DNA of 64,000 nt from the NCBI RefSeq assembly GCF_040096615.1, contig NZ_JBBMEJ010000002.1, positions 1 through 64,000 on the forward strand, read 5' to 3'. The position numbers were made by a program, and so were the translations under genes. Within the stretch, counting starts at the first letter, position 1. The number at the start of each line of letters is the position of its first letter. Below are positions 6,455 through 15,272 of the stretch, piece by piece. Under the pieces are notes generated by a model that was not told where the DNA came from, did no database searches, and saw only the letters and a list, made by a program, of their open reading frames with translations. This DNA is from Blautia_A aquisgranensis (GTDB lineage: Bacteria; Bacillota; Clostridia; Lachnospirales; Lachnospiraceae).

Positions 6455-9280
6455 TTACTGCTTTGGAGCCTTTTCGCTCATGGATATGTATTCATAAGTT
6501 GGACGAAAATCATGATCTGTGCACAGGCGATAATATTGAAGGAAAATACGTTCCATAATATTTGGAATTTTTGTTTCAATAGGCTCAAATAATATAATGA
6601 GATACTGCATGGAACTGTAACGCGTACAGATATCTACCCGCCGGATTTTCTGGCGGATTGACTGTTCCATATATTCCAGAGCCTGTTCGATCGCTTCAAT
6701 ATCAGGCAATGTACCTGAGGCAGTTGTCATAGTAACCATTACAAGATAGCAGTGGCATTGACTGCGGATCATAAGCTGACTGAGATATTCATAGTGTCGG
6801 GCAAAATCACGGTAATTCAGATCAAGTGCACCATGATAGCTGCCACTCTGACGGAGTGAATCTGCGATCAGATTAAGATCTTTGCCTACGCTGGAAATGG
6901 ATATGTCTTTTCGTTCTATCAGCTGATAGAAGAAGAACTGGTTTTTTCCATTTTGTTTCACGTAGTACAGAGCCTTGTCTGCTTTGAGATAGCAGTCCTC
7001 AAAGGAATCTTCAGAGGTACACATACATAATCCTGCGGAAATTGTTGCACATTGGATTTCTACGTCATTTTTTACAAGAGAATGGAATTCCTGGAAAAGC
7101 TTTTTAAGCTTTTCAGAAACAGAATCGTGAGTAACATCCGGCATAAAGAGTAGGAACTCATCACCACCAAGACGGCAGGCAATTCCGTTTTCGGTATAGT
7201 GGGTGAGCATATTGCCAAGAAGTTTGAGTGCTCTGTCACCGGCAGTATGGCCGTAGATATCGTTGATTTTTTTGAGGTTGTCCATATCAAGGAATACCAG
7301 ACATCCGTTGTGTTGCTGCATAAGTTCTGCAGTAAGTCGTTCGCCAAGGTTTCGCATAGGAAGGCCTGTAAGAAAGTCATAATTTTTGGAATCTTCCTGA
7401 GCTTTTATGGTGGTTACAACGTCAGAGATGAATTTGCTGACAGTAAGCTGCATATCTGGAAAATTATAGGAATCGGCAGCTGCGGAATCAGAATCCCACA
7501 CAGGAAGTCGATTTTCATCCATCAGCTTCAGGAAAATATCTGTGATTTTCGGATCGAATTGCAGGCCGCGGTTCTTGCGGATTTCTTCGTAAATAACATC
7601 TTGCGGAAGAGAATTTCGGTAAATACGCCTGGAATTCATGGCATCGTAGCTGTCTGCCATTGCCACGATCCGGGCATGAATCGGAATTTTCTCACCGGAA
7701 AGACCGTCAGGATAGCCTTTGCCATCGTAGCGTTCGTGATGGCTTCTGGTGACTGCAATAACATTAGGAATAAGAGTAACATCTTTAAGAATCTCAGCAC
7801 CTATCACGGTATGGCGTTTGATGAGACTGTATTCCTCATCTGTAAGCCGGGAAGGTTTGTTCAGGATTGAATCAGGAATACCAATTTTACCGATGTCGTG
7901 AAGATAGGCTGAATGCTTCAGATTCTGTACTTCTTCGGGTGCCCAGCCAAGTTCTTCGGCAATCAGAGCAGAATATTCGGCAACACGATAGGAGTGTCCT
8001 CTTGTATATTCATTCTTTGCTTCGATTGTTGTGGAAAGTGTCTGCATCATTTGCAGAGACATTTTTTCTGTCTGTTTTTTATTCTTTTCAATTTCAGTCC
8101 GGCGGCGAAGGCGCTCGATATCCTGGATTTTTTTCATGGTGCGTACAATGTTGACAAAAAGCAGGACAAGCATTCCGATTCCTATAAAAAGACCGGAGAT
8201 AGAAACTACGAAATACATGGAAACTACTTCGATCAAGATGCACAGAATGGAAAACATAAGTCCTAGAAGCAGCAGGTGATCCGCACCATTGCTTGTGGTT
8301 TTCATGTAGCGGAAAAGCTGTATAAACACGATCAGAAGCGTACATGCCAGAATGATCTGACCGGCAGGAAGCGTTTCGATGTAGTCTGCTTTGCGCGTAA
8401 TTGCCAGAACGGAACAGACTGTGAAATTGAAGATCGCGATCCATCCGATGCAGGCATACAGCTTATGATGAATGTGCTTCTGGATACTGTCTGCGTAAAG
8501 TACAACAGGAATCGGACTCAACATGATCATGACAAAACATAAGGAACTTAAGGATGACGCGTTGGAAACCAGAAGCTGACGCATTTTTGATTCCCCGATC
8601 ATCCATACAGAGCCCATGACCATACACCAGCCGAGATATTCCATGTCAAAATTTGTCCGGTAAACGATTCCCAGGGCAAAGCTGAACAGAATCGTGACAA
8701 TACCGGCGAACAGAATAAAAAACGCGATAAAAGTTTCCAGGCCATGATCGTTGAAGATTGACAGCCAGATGTCTGTTTTGTCACCGCAGTAAACCGTATT
8801 GACTACGCCGGAATAGTTGGAAGTGTAGGTTGTCAGTTCAATGCGGAGTTCTTTGCCCGAGTCGTCAGAAGATACAGGGCAGAATATGTACCGGCTGGCA
8901 GAATTTTTGCCTGCGAGGCGTGTCTCCTTTGTGCTGTAGCTGACACGTAGATCATTGTCTACATAAAGCTTCACATCCTGCAGAGAGGAGCGAAGCGCAA
9001 TGGAGGATTCGTTCAGATCGTCCGGAAGCTGTGAGACAAGAACCATAGTCTCACCTTTCGGAATGTCATATCTGCCGGGGACGGAGATCTCGTCACTGGT
9101 TCCGTCGGGCTTCTCCCATGTGAAGGCTCCGGTATAGACAACAGAATTGGGAGCATTCTCTATGGCACGTTCGTTTTTACCAAAGAACTGCATGAAAAGA
9201 AACCAGCCGAAAATGGCGACCATCAGAATATAAAAGAAGTATTGTTTCCCTTTTCCAAGGGCGAAGAATTTTTCTCTCAT
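6455..9280 (-). CDS. membrane HD-GYP phosphodiesterase with GGDEF and degenerate GGDEF domains
   Basis: A 941-residue c-di-GMP enzyme. Layout: N-terminal TM (about 12-33), extracytoplasmic beta domain to about 180, seven-TM block about 181-380 (7TMR-DISM-like), a short coiled coil, HD-GYP about 405-590 (HDIGKIG with H461 D462; HHERYDGKGYPDGL 514-527), GGDEF about 625-790 (canonical LGGDEF, 705-709, with MDNLKKINDIYGHTAGD before it). Residues 790-941 look like a second GGDEF that lost catalysis: SSMQY (889-893) occupies the GGDEF place, yet RRVD (880-883) keeps I-site spacing. HD-GYP domains hydrolyse c-di-GMP to GMP, so this protein can oppose the convergent cyclase or switch direction. SD AGGGAG precedes the ATG at 9280. 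Confidence 0.9.
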   Translation of the reverse strand: MREKFFALGKGKQYFFYILMVAIFGWFLFMQFFGKNERAIENAPNSVVYTGAFTWEKPDGTSDEISVPGRYDIPKGETMVLVSQLPDDLNESSIALRSSLQDVKLYVDNDLRVSYSTKETRLAGKNSASRYIFCPVSSDDSGKELRIELTTYTSNYSGVVNTVYCGDKTDIWLSIFNDHGLETFIAFFILFAGIVTILFSFALGIVYRTNFDMEYLGWCMVMGSVWMIGESKMRQLLVSNASSLSSLCFVMIMLSPIPVVLYADSIQKHIHHKLYACIGWIAIFNFTVCSVLAITRKADYIETLPAGQIILACTLLIVFIQLFRYMKTTSNGADHLLLLGLMFSILCILIEVVSMYFVVSISGLFIGIGMLVLLFVNIVRTMKKIQDIERLRRRTEIEKNKKQTEKMSLQMMQTLSTTIEAKNEYTRGHSYRVAEYSALIAEELGWAPEEVQNLKHSAYLHDIGKIGIPDSILNKPSRLTDEEYSLIKRHTVIGAEILKDVTLIPNVIAVTRSHHERYDGKGYPDGLSGEKIPIHARIVAMADSYDAMNSRRIYRNSLPQDVIYEEIRKNRGLQFDPKITDIFLKLMDENRLPVWDSDSAAADSYNFPDMQLTVSKFISDVVTTIKAQEDSKNYDFLTGLPMRNLGERLTAELMQQHNGCLVFLDMDNLKKINDIYGHTAGDRALKLLGNMLTHYTENGIACRLGGDEFLLFMPDVTHDSVSEKLKKLFQEFHSLVKNDVEIQCATISAGLCMCTSEDSFEDCYLKADKALYYVKQNGKNQFFFYQLIERKDISISSVGKDLNLIADSLRQSGSYHGALDLNYRDFARHYEYLSQLMIRSQCHCYLVMVTMTTASGTLPDIEAIEQALEYMEQSIRQKIRRVDICTRYSSMQYLIILFEPIETKIPNIMERIFLQYYRLCTDHDFRPTYEYISMSEKAPKQ

Positions 9281-9463
9281 GTAAATCCCTCCTTGAAATG
9301 AGGCGGTGTCATAAGTGCTGCATATGTAATTTTTGTAAAAATATTATACCAGAGGAAGGCTGAGTTTGTCTTTTATATTTGGGGAAAAAAGAAAAAATCT
9401 TGAGAAATTCTGATGATAGTTGTAACATATGTGCAAGAAGAAATATATCAGGTGCGGAAAAAG

Positions 9464-10745
9464 TGATCTGAGTATACGGGCTGGAAGATAGAATATGTGC
9501 CCTATAACAGCGGAGATCAGAATAAAGATATCCAGGATGCCATGGACGACCTGGAAGCAGGAAAGGTTGATCTGCTTGGGCCGCTGCTGAAAAATTCGAT
9601 TATAAGCTGAGTTATTGAGAAATTTTCACCAAGGGAATATTATTTTGCGGCCGCACCGGGAAATACGGCGTTGGTGAATGAGTTGGAGCAGGCGATCGAA
9701 ACTCTTGATAAGGTGCAGCCAAGTCTTCAGGATGTGCTTTTTGAACGGTATTTCCGGAATGGAAGATATACGTTTGCACCCACGGAAAAGCAGAAAAAAT
9801 ATCTGGCTTCTTTGGATACACTTAAGGTATTGTGTATAGATCATGATGCACCGTATGTTTACCAGAAAAACGGTAAGCCGGCAGGAATGCTCATCAGTAT
9901 TCTGGAGGATTTTGAGAAGAAGGCAGATGTGACGCTTGAATATACTTTTTGTGAAAACAGCGAGGAAGCGGAAGAGCTGATTAAGAAGCAGCATTATGAT
10001 TTTATGGTAGGAATGAGCTTTACTTCCAGATATTGTGCAGAAAATGGTTTTGTGCGGAGCAAATCGATCATGGAATCCAATCTGGCATATGTGCATGATT
10101 CCGAGAATAACAGCCGTAAAAGGGTGGTAGTTCAGAAAGGTCTGGAGGATTATATTTATGACAGCTACAGTTCGCTGGTTACAAGCCTGATCTCGGGAGG
10201 TACGCAGGTGGTTTGCATTGCTATCGCAAGAGACAGTGATCTGCAGTTTATAAGGCTGGTTAATGATTATATTTACAGCCTTTCTGGAAGATGGAAATAT
10301 GCATGAACATAAGACTCCCCTGAGAAGCTATATGAGGGTTCATCCGGTTGAAGTGATCCTTGTGTTTGTTATGATGACAGCTGTTGTGGCTGTGGCATGT
10401 TCCATGCTGTTTCACGCAAAACGGATACATAAGAAGAACGAGGAACTTCGGGAAGCCAATCAGATCAAGAGTGAATTCCTTACGCGAATGTCGCACGATA
10501 TCCGTACACCGATGAATGGAATTATTGGAATGCTTAATATTGCGGACAGATATGTGGATGATCCGGAAATGGTAAAAAAATATCATAAAAAGATCCGGAT
10601 GGCATCGGAATATTTACTGCCGTTGATCAATGATATTCTGGATATCCTGGAGGCGAGAGCAGGGGAACAGGCAATAGAAATGGAGACCGGGCTGGGATTT
10701 CCTATTGTAAAGAGCATTATTGACCAGATGGGTGGAGAGATCTGA
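9464..10745 (+). pseudogene. decayed SBP-domain hybrid sensor kinase
   Basis: Pieces of one large gene lie in order. From 9467 an SBP_bac_3 fragment reads SEYTGWKIEYVPYNSGDQNK and then DLEAGKVDLLGPL, interrupted by in-frame TGA at 9464 and 9608. The same frame continues from 9611 into a second SBP domain (open from 9671 to 10306) whose C-terminal lobe is shortened. A frameshift near 10285 leads to a TM helix (about 10342-10410), a coiled coil and a HisKA H-box (MSHDIRTPMNGIIGML). The ATPase domain is almost wholly deleted: LEARAGEQAIEMETGLGFPI jumps from the end of HisKA to the G2 box, and a stop follows at 10743. No receiver remains. At least four independent lesions make function impossible. 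Confidence 0.8.
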
Positions 10746-10811
10746 GCTTCTTTTTTTATGGAGAGGTATATGCTACAATAATGCGGATGATATAGAACAG
10801 GAGGATGATAT

Positions 10812-11033
10812 ATGAGCAAGATTGTGAATATTACATCAAAAGAAGACAAGGAACAGAAGCTTCAGGACATTGCCAATTCACTGGAAGAGCTGAAAGATGT
10901 TATGGCAGAAGTGATTGAGGCTTACGAAGAAGAGAATGCGGGCAGCAGAAAAATGGATACGCTTACAGAGGCACTGGATGCCCTTGAGGACGCTTACGAT
11001 GCAGTCAGCGATGTGATAATGGAAGAACTTTAG
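10812..11033 (+). CDS. small acidic hypothetical protein
   Basis: 73 residues, strongly acidic and predicted mostly helical: EELKDVMAEVIEAYEEENAG, then ALEDAYDAVSDVIMEEL. AGGAGG at 10799-10804 lies well placed before the ATG. No signal peptide or membrane segment. I do not recognise a family. It is followed 14 nt later by another small gene and probably shares its transcript, with the azlCD remnant behind them. Confidence 0.7.
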   Translation: MSKIVNITSKEDKEQKLQDIANSLEELKDVMAEVIEAYEEENAGSRKMDTLTEALDALEDAYDAVSDVIMEEL

Positions 11034-11047
11034 GAGGAGCGTCTGCT

Positions 11048-11263
11048 GTGCTGTATAAGGTGCTGAGAATAGAAGAAGATATAGACTTCGGATGTGAGGA
11101 AAGACAGCCTGGAGAGGCATTGATGTCTGTGGTCATCCTGGAAGACGAGAATGGACGGGAGATGAGCCTGAGACATGATGACAGGCTTTTGTATGAACGG
11201 GATATTAATGAAGGTGATATGGTCATGCTGGATGAGAAAAATGAACTAAAGAAAGGAAACTAA
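11048..11263 (+). CDS. small hypothetical protein (GTG start)
   Basis: 71 residues with GTG start; AGGAGG at 11033-11038 sits nine nt upstream and decides the start. The sequence alternates acidic and hydrophobic residues (YKVLRIEEDIDFGCEER, then GDMVMLDEKNE), which suggests a small beta-rich fold resembling an SH3-like or OB barrel. No family recognised. Likely co-transcribed with the 73-residue gene before it. Confidence 0.65.
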   Translation: MLYKVLRIEEDIDFGCEERQPGEALMSVVILEDENGREMSLRHDDRLLYERDINEGDMVMLDEKNELKKGN

Positions 11264-11271
11264 TGTGAGGT

Positions 11272-11706
11272 ATGAAGAAAAAGGCATTTAAGGCAGCTTT
11301 TCCGTATACCCTTCCGATCTGCGCGGGTTTTCTCTTTCTTGGAATGTGCGACGAATCTTTTACAGTCAACTGTACAGTAGATCCGCCGGAAGGCGTGGAC
11401 AGGGGCTGGTTCATGTTCTGGGTCAATGCCTTGAATCAGTTTTACTGGGTAACAGGAGCAACAGCAGGAGCTCTCCTGGGATACGTGATCCATTTTAACA
11501 CAACGGGAATTGAATTCGTTATGACGGCGTTGGTTGTAGTTATGTTTATTAACCAGTGGGAAGAGGCAGAGGATCATAAGCCTGCGCTGGTGGTTCTGGG
11601 AACGATGACGACACGTTTTCTGCCGTTCATTATCTTCCCGGAAGGAAAAAAGCCACCGGCAGGAAAAACAGGCGGAATTTTATGTGTAGAAATAGAGGGG
11701 CTTTAA
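11272..11706 (+). pseudogene. azlC-azlD remnant (branched-chain amino acid exporter)
   Basis: The 144-codon frame starts like AzlC (KAAFPYTLPICAGFLFLGM) but lacks most of the next 70-80 residues. It resumes inside AzlC with WFMFWVNALNQFYWVTGATA and FVMTALVVVMFINQWEE, then after ALVVLG switches to the middle of AzlD (MTTRFLPFIIFPEGKKPPA) and ends soon after. AzlC is normally about 230 residues and AzlD about 105. So two in-frame or frame-neutral deletions have fused parts of a former azlCD operon. It keeps three or four membrane segments but cannot be a working exporter. Confidence 0.75.
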
Positions 11707-11734
11707 CCGCTGGAAATGAGGCACTGGCAATGAG

Positions 11735-11756
11735 CCATTTATCCCCGTCCCCAATG
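11735..11756 (-). repeat. copy of the CATTGGGGACGG short repeat
   Basis: On the minus strand this reads CATTGGGGACGGGGATAAA, nearly the same as 54171 and the left arms of the hairpins at 51058 and 53243. Here only one arm is present. Confidence 0.5.
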
Positions 11757-11826
11757 ACACTGTCTTTTGTGCGCGAACAAATGTCTTTCTTTTCTCTCGG
11801 GATAATTGCTATATTTTTATGAACGT

Positions 11827-11870
11827 TGAGTAAATTATGGGCGATTTATGATGAAATATAACAACAAATT
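11827..11870 (+). promoter_or_regulatory. copy A of a two-part motif flanking the deoR gene
   Basis: TGAGTAAATTATG at 11827-11839, then TTTATGATGAAATATAAC at 11845 continuing AACAAATT. The same two blocks, in the same order, occur at 12687-12761 on the other side of the regulator gene. Likely operators or a flanking duplication. Confidence 0.5.
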
Positions 11871-11890
11871 ATTCGTGAAATAATGAATAA

Positions 11891-12664
11891 TTATACACAC
11901 TGTTCTGGAGTGATAACGCGAATGTTCTGCTCCTGAAAGAAGTTTTGATAATCTTCGGGGAGCTTCTGGTCTGTGATGAGGGTGTCCAGAGCTTTCAGCG
12001 GAGCGCAGGTCATCAGAGAAACTCGGCCGAATCTGGAGTGATCGGCAAGAAGAACGAGTTTTTCGGAGCGATCGGCGATTGTTTTTTTTGTAATGTATTC
12101 TTCTGCGCTGGCGGTGGTAAGACCGTTTTTTATGGTGACGCCGGTGCAGGAGATGAAGGCTGTGGAAATATTGTAAGCTTCCAGATAGTTCTGGATATCA
12201 GGGCCTGTAAAGGTCAGCGTCTCACGGTTCAGCTTTCCGGGAACGGAGATAACATCCAGGCTGGGGCAGGATACTGCCTTGTTGAGGATGAGGAGACTGT
12301 TGGCGAGGATCGTGCAGCGGCTGTCTGAAAGAAAATCAATCAGATCCAGACAGGTGGAATCGCTGTCAATATAGATAATATCTCCATTTGTTACCAGGCT
12401 GGCCGCCTGGCGGCAGAGCTCCCGCTTTTCACTGATAAAAGATTCGTTGTGTTCTTTATAAGACAGAAACGGATACTCCGGAGCTGCTTTAAGCGCAGCG
12501 ACACCGCCGTAAACCTTGACGATGCTGCTGCGCTTCAGAAGAAGCTCGATATCTCTTCGAATTGTATTTTTTGACACATGGAATGTCTCACACAGGGTAT
12601 CAAGTGAGACATTCCGATGCTCCAGTACATAGTCTTCAATCTGGTCAAGACGCTGTGATTTCAT
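11891..12664 (-). CDS. DeoR/GlpR family transcriptional regulator
   Basis: 257 residues. The N-terminal DeoR winged helix (about 1-57) has the typical RLDQIEDYVLEHRNVSLDTL and VSKNTIRRDIELL recognition helix. The C-terminal DeoRC sugar-phosphate sensor (about 75-230) has DIIYIDSDSTCLDLIDFL, a SCTGVTIKNGLTTAS loop and VLLADHSRFGR. Such proteins usually repress a sugar operon and are released by a phosphorylated sugar. No sugar operon is adjacent (hcp follows divergently placed upstream on the same strand), so its target is unknown. The two-part AT-rich motif upstream at 12687 and its copy at 11827 are candidate binding sites. Confidence 0.85.
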   Translation of the reverse strand: MKSQRLDQIEDYVLEHRNVSLDTLCETFHVSKNTIRRDIELLLKRSSIVKVYGGVAALKAAPEYPFLSYKEHNESFISEKRELCRQAASLVTNGDIIYIDSDSTCLDLIDFLSDSRCTILANSLLILNKAVSCPSLDVISVPGKLNRETLTFTGPDIQNYLEAYNISTAFISCTGVTIKNGLTTASAEEYITKKTIADRSEKLVLLADHSRFGRVSLMTCAPLKALDTLITDQKLPEDYQNFFQEQNIRVITPEQCV

Positions 12665-12686
12665 GAATGCATACCTTCTTTCTTGA

Positions 12687-12761
12687 TGAGTAAATTATGA
12701 GTATATTATATCATAATACAAAATATATTGAAAGAATTTATGATTAAATTACAACAAAATA
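12687..12761 (+). promoter_or_regulatory. copy B of the two-part motif, deoR promoter region
   Basis: TGAGTAAATTATG at 12687-12699 and TTTATGATTAAATTACAACA from 12737. The spacer is 37 nt here and 5 nt in copy A. It lies directly upstream of the deoR start, where autoregulation would be expected. Confidence 0.5.
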
Positions 12762-12841
12762 AGACCATGTAATCCGATTTCTTTACCGGAGCAAGTAAAT
12801 TTCCTGCAGAGTTGCGAAGAACAATAAGCAGTGAGTGAAAC

Positions 12842-14482
12842 TTATTCTTCGAAGAAGAGCTTCATATCTTCCTCCACAGACTGAATTCCCGCGATTCCAA
12901 AATTGTCGACCAGGAGCTTGGCTACATTTGGAGAAAGGAAAGCAGGTAGTGTCGGTCCCAGGTGAATATTTTTTACACCGAGGGAGAGGAGGGCAAGGAG
13001 AACGATAACAGCCTTCTGCTCGTACCAGGAGATATTGTAAATGATAGGAAGCTCATTGATATCATCAAGACCGAATACATCCTGGAGCTTCATGGCGATC
13101 AGGGCAAGGGAATAAGAATCATTGCACTGTCCGGCATCCAGAACACGTGGGATTCCGTTGATATCTCCCAGGTTCAGTTTATTGTAGCGGTATTTGGCAC
13201 AGCCGGCAGTGAGGATCACGGTATCCTCTGGAAGCGCTTTTGCGAAATCTTCATAGTAGCTGCGGGATTTTGCACGGCCGTCGCATCCTGCCATGACAAC
13301 AAATTTCCGGATGGCACCGGATTTTACGGCGTCTATGATCTGGTCTGCAAGAGATAATACCTGGTTGTGGGCGAAGCCTCCAATGATTTCACCCTGCTCG
13401 ATCTCTGTTGGAGCGGCACAGGTTTTTGCATAATGGATGATCTGTGAAAAGTCTTTTTTGCCGTCAGGACCTGGTAAAATATGAGTACATCCTGGGTAAC
13501 CTGTGGCACCTGTGGTATAAAGCCTGTTTTTGTAGCTGTCCTTCGGAGGAACGATACAGTTGGTGGTCATCAGGATAGGACCGTTGAAGCTTTCGAACTC
13601 TTCTTTCTGTTTCCACCAGGCATTTCCGTAGTTTCCCGCAAAGTTTGGATATTTTTTGAAAGCAGGGTAGTAGTGGGCAGGGAGCATTTCGGAATGCGTG
13701 TAAATGTCAACACCTGTGCCCTGGGTCTGCTCCAGAAGCATTTCCAGGTCGTGAAGATCGTGACCGGAAACAAGAATTCCCGGATTTTTCCTGGTTCCGA
13801 TATTAACCTTTGTAATCTCCGGATTGCCAAAGGTATCGGTGTTGGCCTGATCCAGAAGTGCCATTCCCCGCACACCGAATTTTCCGGTTTCCAAAGTGAG
13901 AGCTGTCAGCTCATCTGCAGTGAGACTGTCGTCCAGGGTTTTTGCAAGGGCACTCTGAATAAAAGCATCCAGCTCCGGGTCCTCACGGAGAAGAGCGTTG
14001 GCGTGGCTGGTGTAAGCACAGAGACCTTTCAGGCCGTAAGTGATCAGCTCGCGGAGACTTCGGATGTCTTCATTTTTTGTAGCAAGGATGCTGGTAACGT
14101 ATCCCATGGAATCGTAGTCGGCAGGACTTTTTGGATGCCAGAGTGCAGCTGCCGGAAGTCCTTTTTTGCTGGAAAGCTGTGCAAGGAGCTGTTCCTTGGC
14201 GGAGATGGTTTCGCTGATCTTTGCGACAACGGAGTTTTTGTCAAAATTGGCATTGGTGATAGTTGTGAAAAGATTCTGAATTACCATATGATTAATATAA
14301 GAAGGGATTTCCGTTCCTTCGCTGCGAAGTGCAGTGGTGACGGCGGAGAGCCCTTTTGTTACATAAACGAGAAGATCCTGCATGGCTGCCACATCCGGAG
14401 TTTTTCCGCAGACACCGGATATTGTGCAGCCGGAGCAGCCGGCAGTTTCCTGACACTGATAGCAAAACATTTTCTGTTCCAT
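12842..14482 (-). CDS. hcp: hydroxylamine reductase / hybrid-cluster protein
   Basis: 546 residues, full length. Hcp reduces hydroxylamine and NO and counters nitrosative stress in anaerobes, acting in the cytoplasm. The N-terminal cubane ligands are C7-x2-C10-x8-C19-x5-C25 (FCYQCQETAGCSGC), the strict-anaerobe pattern. Downstream, VSGHDLHDLE, TNCIVPP, TGATGYPGC and GCAKYRYNKL supply hybrid-cluster ligands, all present. AGGAGG lies directly before the ATG at 14482. The gene is divergent from the Fur-family gene at 14750; a palindrome at 14664 lies between them. No hcr reductase gene is beside it. Confidence 0.95.
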   Translation of the reverse strand: MEQKMFCYQCQETAGCSGCTISGVCGKTPDVAAMQDLLVYVTKGLSAVTTALRSEGTEIPSYINHMVIQNLFTTITNANFDKNSVVAKISETISAKEQLLAQLSSKKGLPAAALWHPKSPADYDSMGYVTSILATKNEDIRSLRELITYGLKGLCAYTSHANALLREDPELDAFIQSALAKTLDDSLTADELTALTLETGKFGVRGMALLDQANTDTFGNPEITKVNIGTRKNPGILVSGHDLHDLEMLLEQTQGTGVDIYTHSEMLPAHYYPAFKKYPNFAGNYGNAWWKQKEEFESFNGPILMTTNCIVPPKDSYKNRLYTTGATGYPGCTHILPGPDGKKDFSQIIHYAKTCAAPTEIEQGEIIGGFAHNQVLSLADQIIDAVKSGAIRKFVVMAGCDGRAKSRSYYEDFAKALPEDTVILTAGCAKYRYNKLNLGDINGIPRVLDAGQCNDSYSLALIAMKLQDVFGLDDINELPIIYNISWYEQKAVIVLLALLSLGVKNIHLGPTLPAFLSPNVAKLLVDNFGIAGIQSVEEDMKLFFEE

Positions 14483-14663
14483 TATATATACCTCCTGTAA
14501 TAAGCGTGCGGAGAAAAAAATCCCGCTTAATTAGTGTGATTGATTTGGGGCAAATATATGCCTGGTTTCATATGACGGAGAAAGAATATCATGTGCTGTA
14601 TAAAAAATCGGTAACAAATGATACGAAAAAACAACTTGACGGAATTCTTTTTTGAATGTAATA

Positions 14664-14678
14664 TGAAAACGGTTTTCA
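14664..14678. promoter_or_regulatory. 7-1-7 palindrome, candidate Zur/Fur-family operator
   Basis: TGAAAAC-G-GTTTTCA is perfectly symmetric with the 7-1-7 spacing used by Fur-family repressors. It lies 72 nt before the regulator ATG and about 180 nt from hcp, so it could control the regulator, the znu genes behind it, or hcp. Confidence 0.6.
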
Positions 14679-14749
14679 AATTCAATTTAACTGAATCAGG
14701 TAACGAAAGCGGATTGCGAATATCCGATATAACAATAGGTGACAAATAT

Positions 14750-15166
14750 ATGGAAGAAAAAATAAAATACAGTACAAAGCAGCAGAAAGTAATTATGGAA
14801 TGCCTGCAGGAATATGGAGATACTTTTTATACGATCGATCAGTTTATGGATATTCTCCGCGGAAAAGACATTCGTATAGGAAGGACAACCGTGTACAGAG
14901 GTCTGGAGCGATTACAGAAGGAAGGCGCCGTGCTGAAGGTTCCGTCTGTAGAGGGCGCACCGGCGCAGTACCGTTTTATCCGGGATGAGGAGCGTAAGAA
15001 TTACGGAAAGCTTGTGTGTCTGGAGTGCGGGCATACGATTCCTCTGCAGTGCGGATGCATCGACCATTTTGTAGGACATGTGCTGGATGAACACGGCTTT
15101 GAGATCGATCAGAGCCGGACGATCTTTTACGGATACTGTGATAAATGCAGGCGTAAGAGAAAGTAG
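14750..15166 (+). CDS. zur: Fur family repressor, probably zinc-responsive (Zur-like)
   Basis: 138 residues from the ATG at 14750, with AGGTGA seven nt upstream; a longer frame from 14618 crosses the promoter and is not used. N-terminal winged helix includes IRIGRTTVYRGLERLQKEG. The C-terminal dimer domain has two CxxC pairs, VCLECGH and YCDKCRRK, that hold the structural zinc. Fur, PerR and Zur cannot be fully separated by sequence, but znuA, znuC and znuB follow directly, so a zinc sensor is the best reading. It has only a reduced set of the usual His sensing residues. Confidence 0.8.
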   Translation: MEEKIKYSTKQQKVIMECLQEYGDTFYTIDQFMDILRGKDIRIGRTTVYRGLERLQKEGAVLKVPSVEGAPAQYRFIRDEERKNYGKLVCLECGHTIPLQCGCIDHFVGHVLDEHGFEIDQSRTIFYGYCDKCRRKRK

Positions 15167-15272
15167 CTGTGTATGTGAATGTCTGGAATAGCATAAGAAG
15201 TGGAGATTATGGACGGCGAATACGGTGATGCCTGGCGATAGAGACGAAGATCAGGCAAGGAGGATATAAAGA

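Noticed and set aside
7199..8542. Several plus-strand frames of 80-220 codons over the HD-GYP gene
   Set aside because: They are antisense shadows of the long, domain-supported minus-strand gene, with no ribosome sites and odd composition.
10408..10424. Third parS-like site (CTGTTTCACGCAAAACGG)
   Set aside because: Only the left half matches; the palindrome is broken and the sequence encodes part of the decayed kinase.
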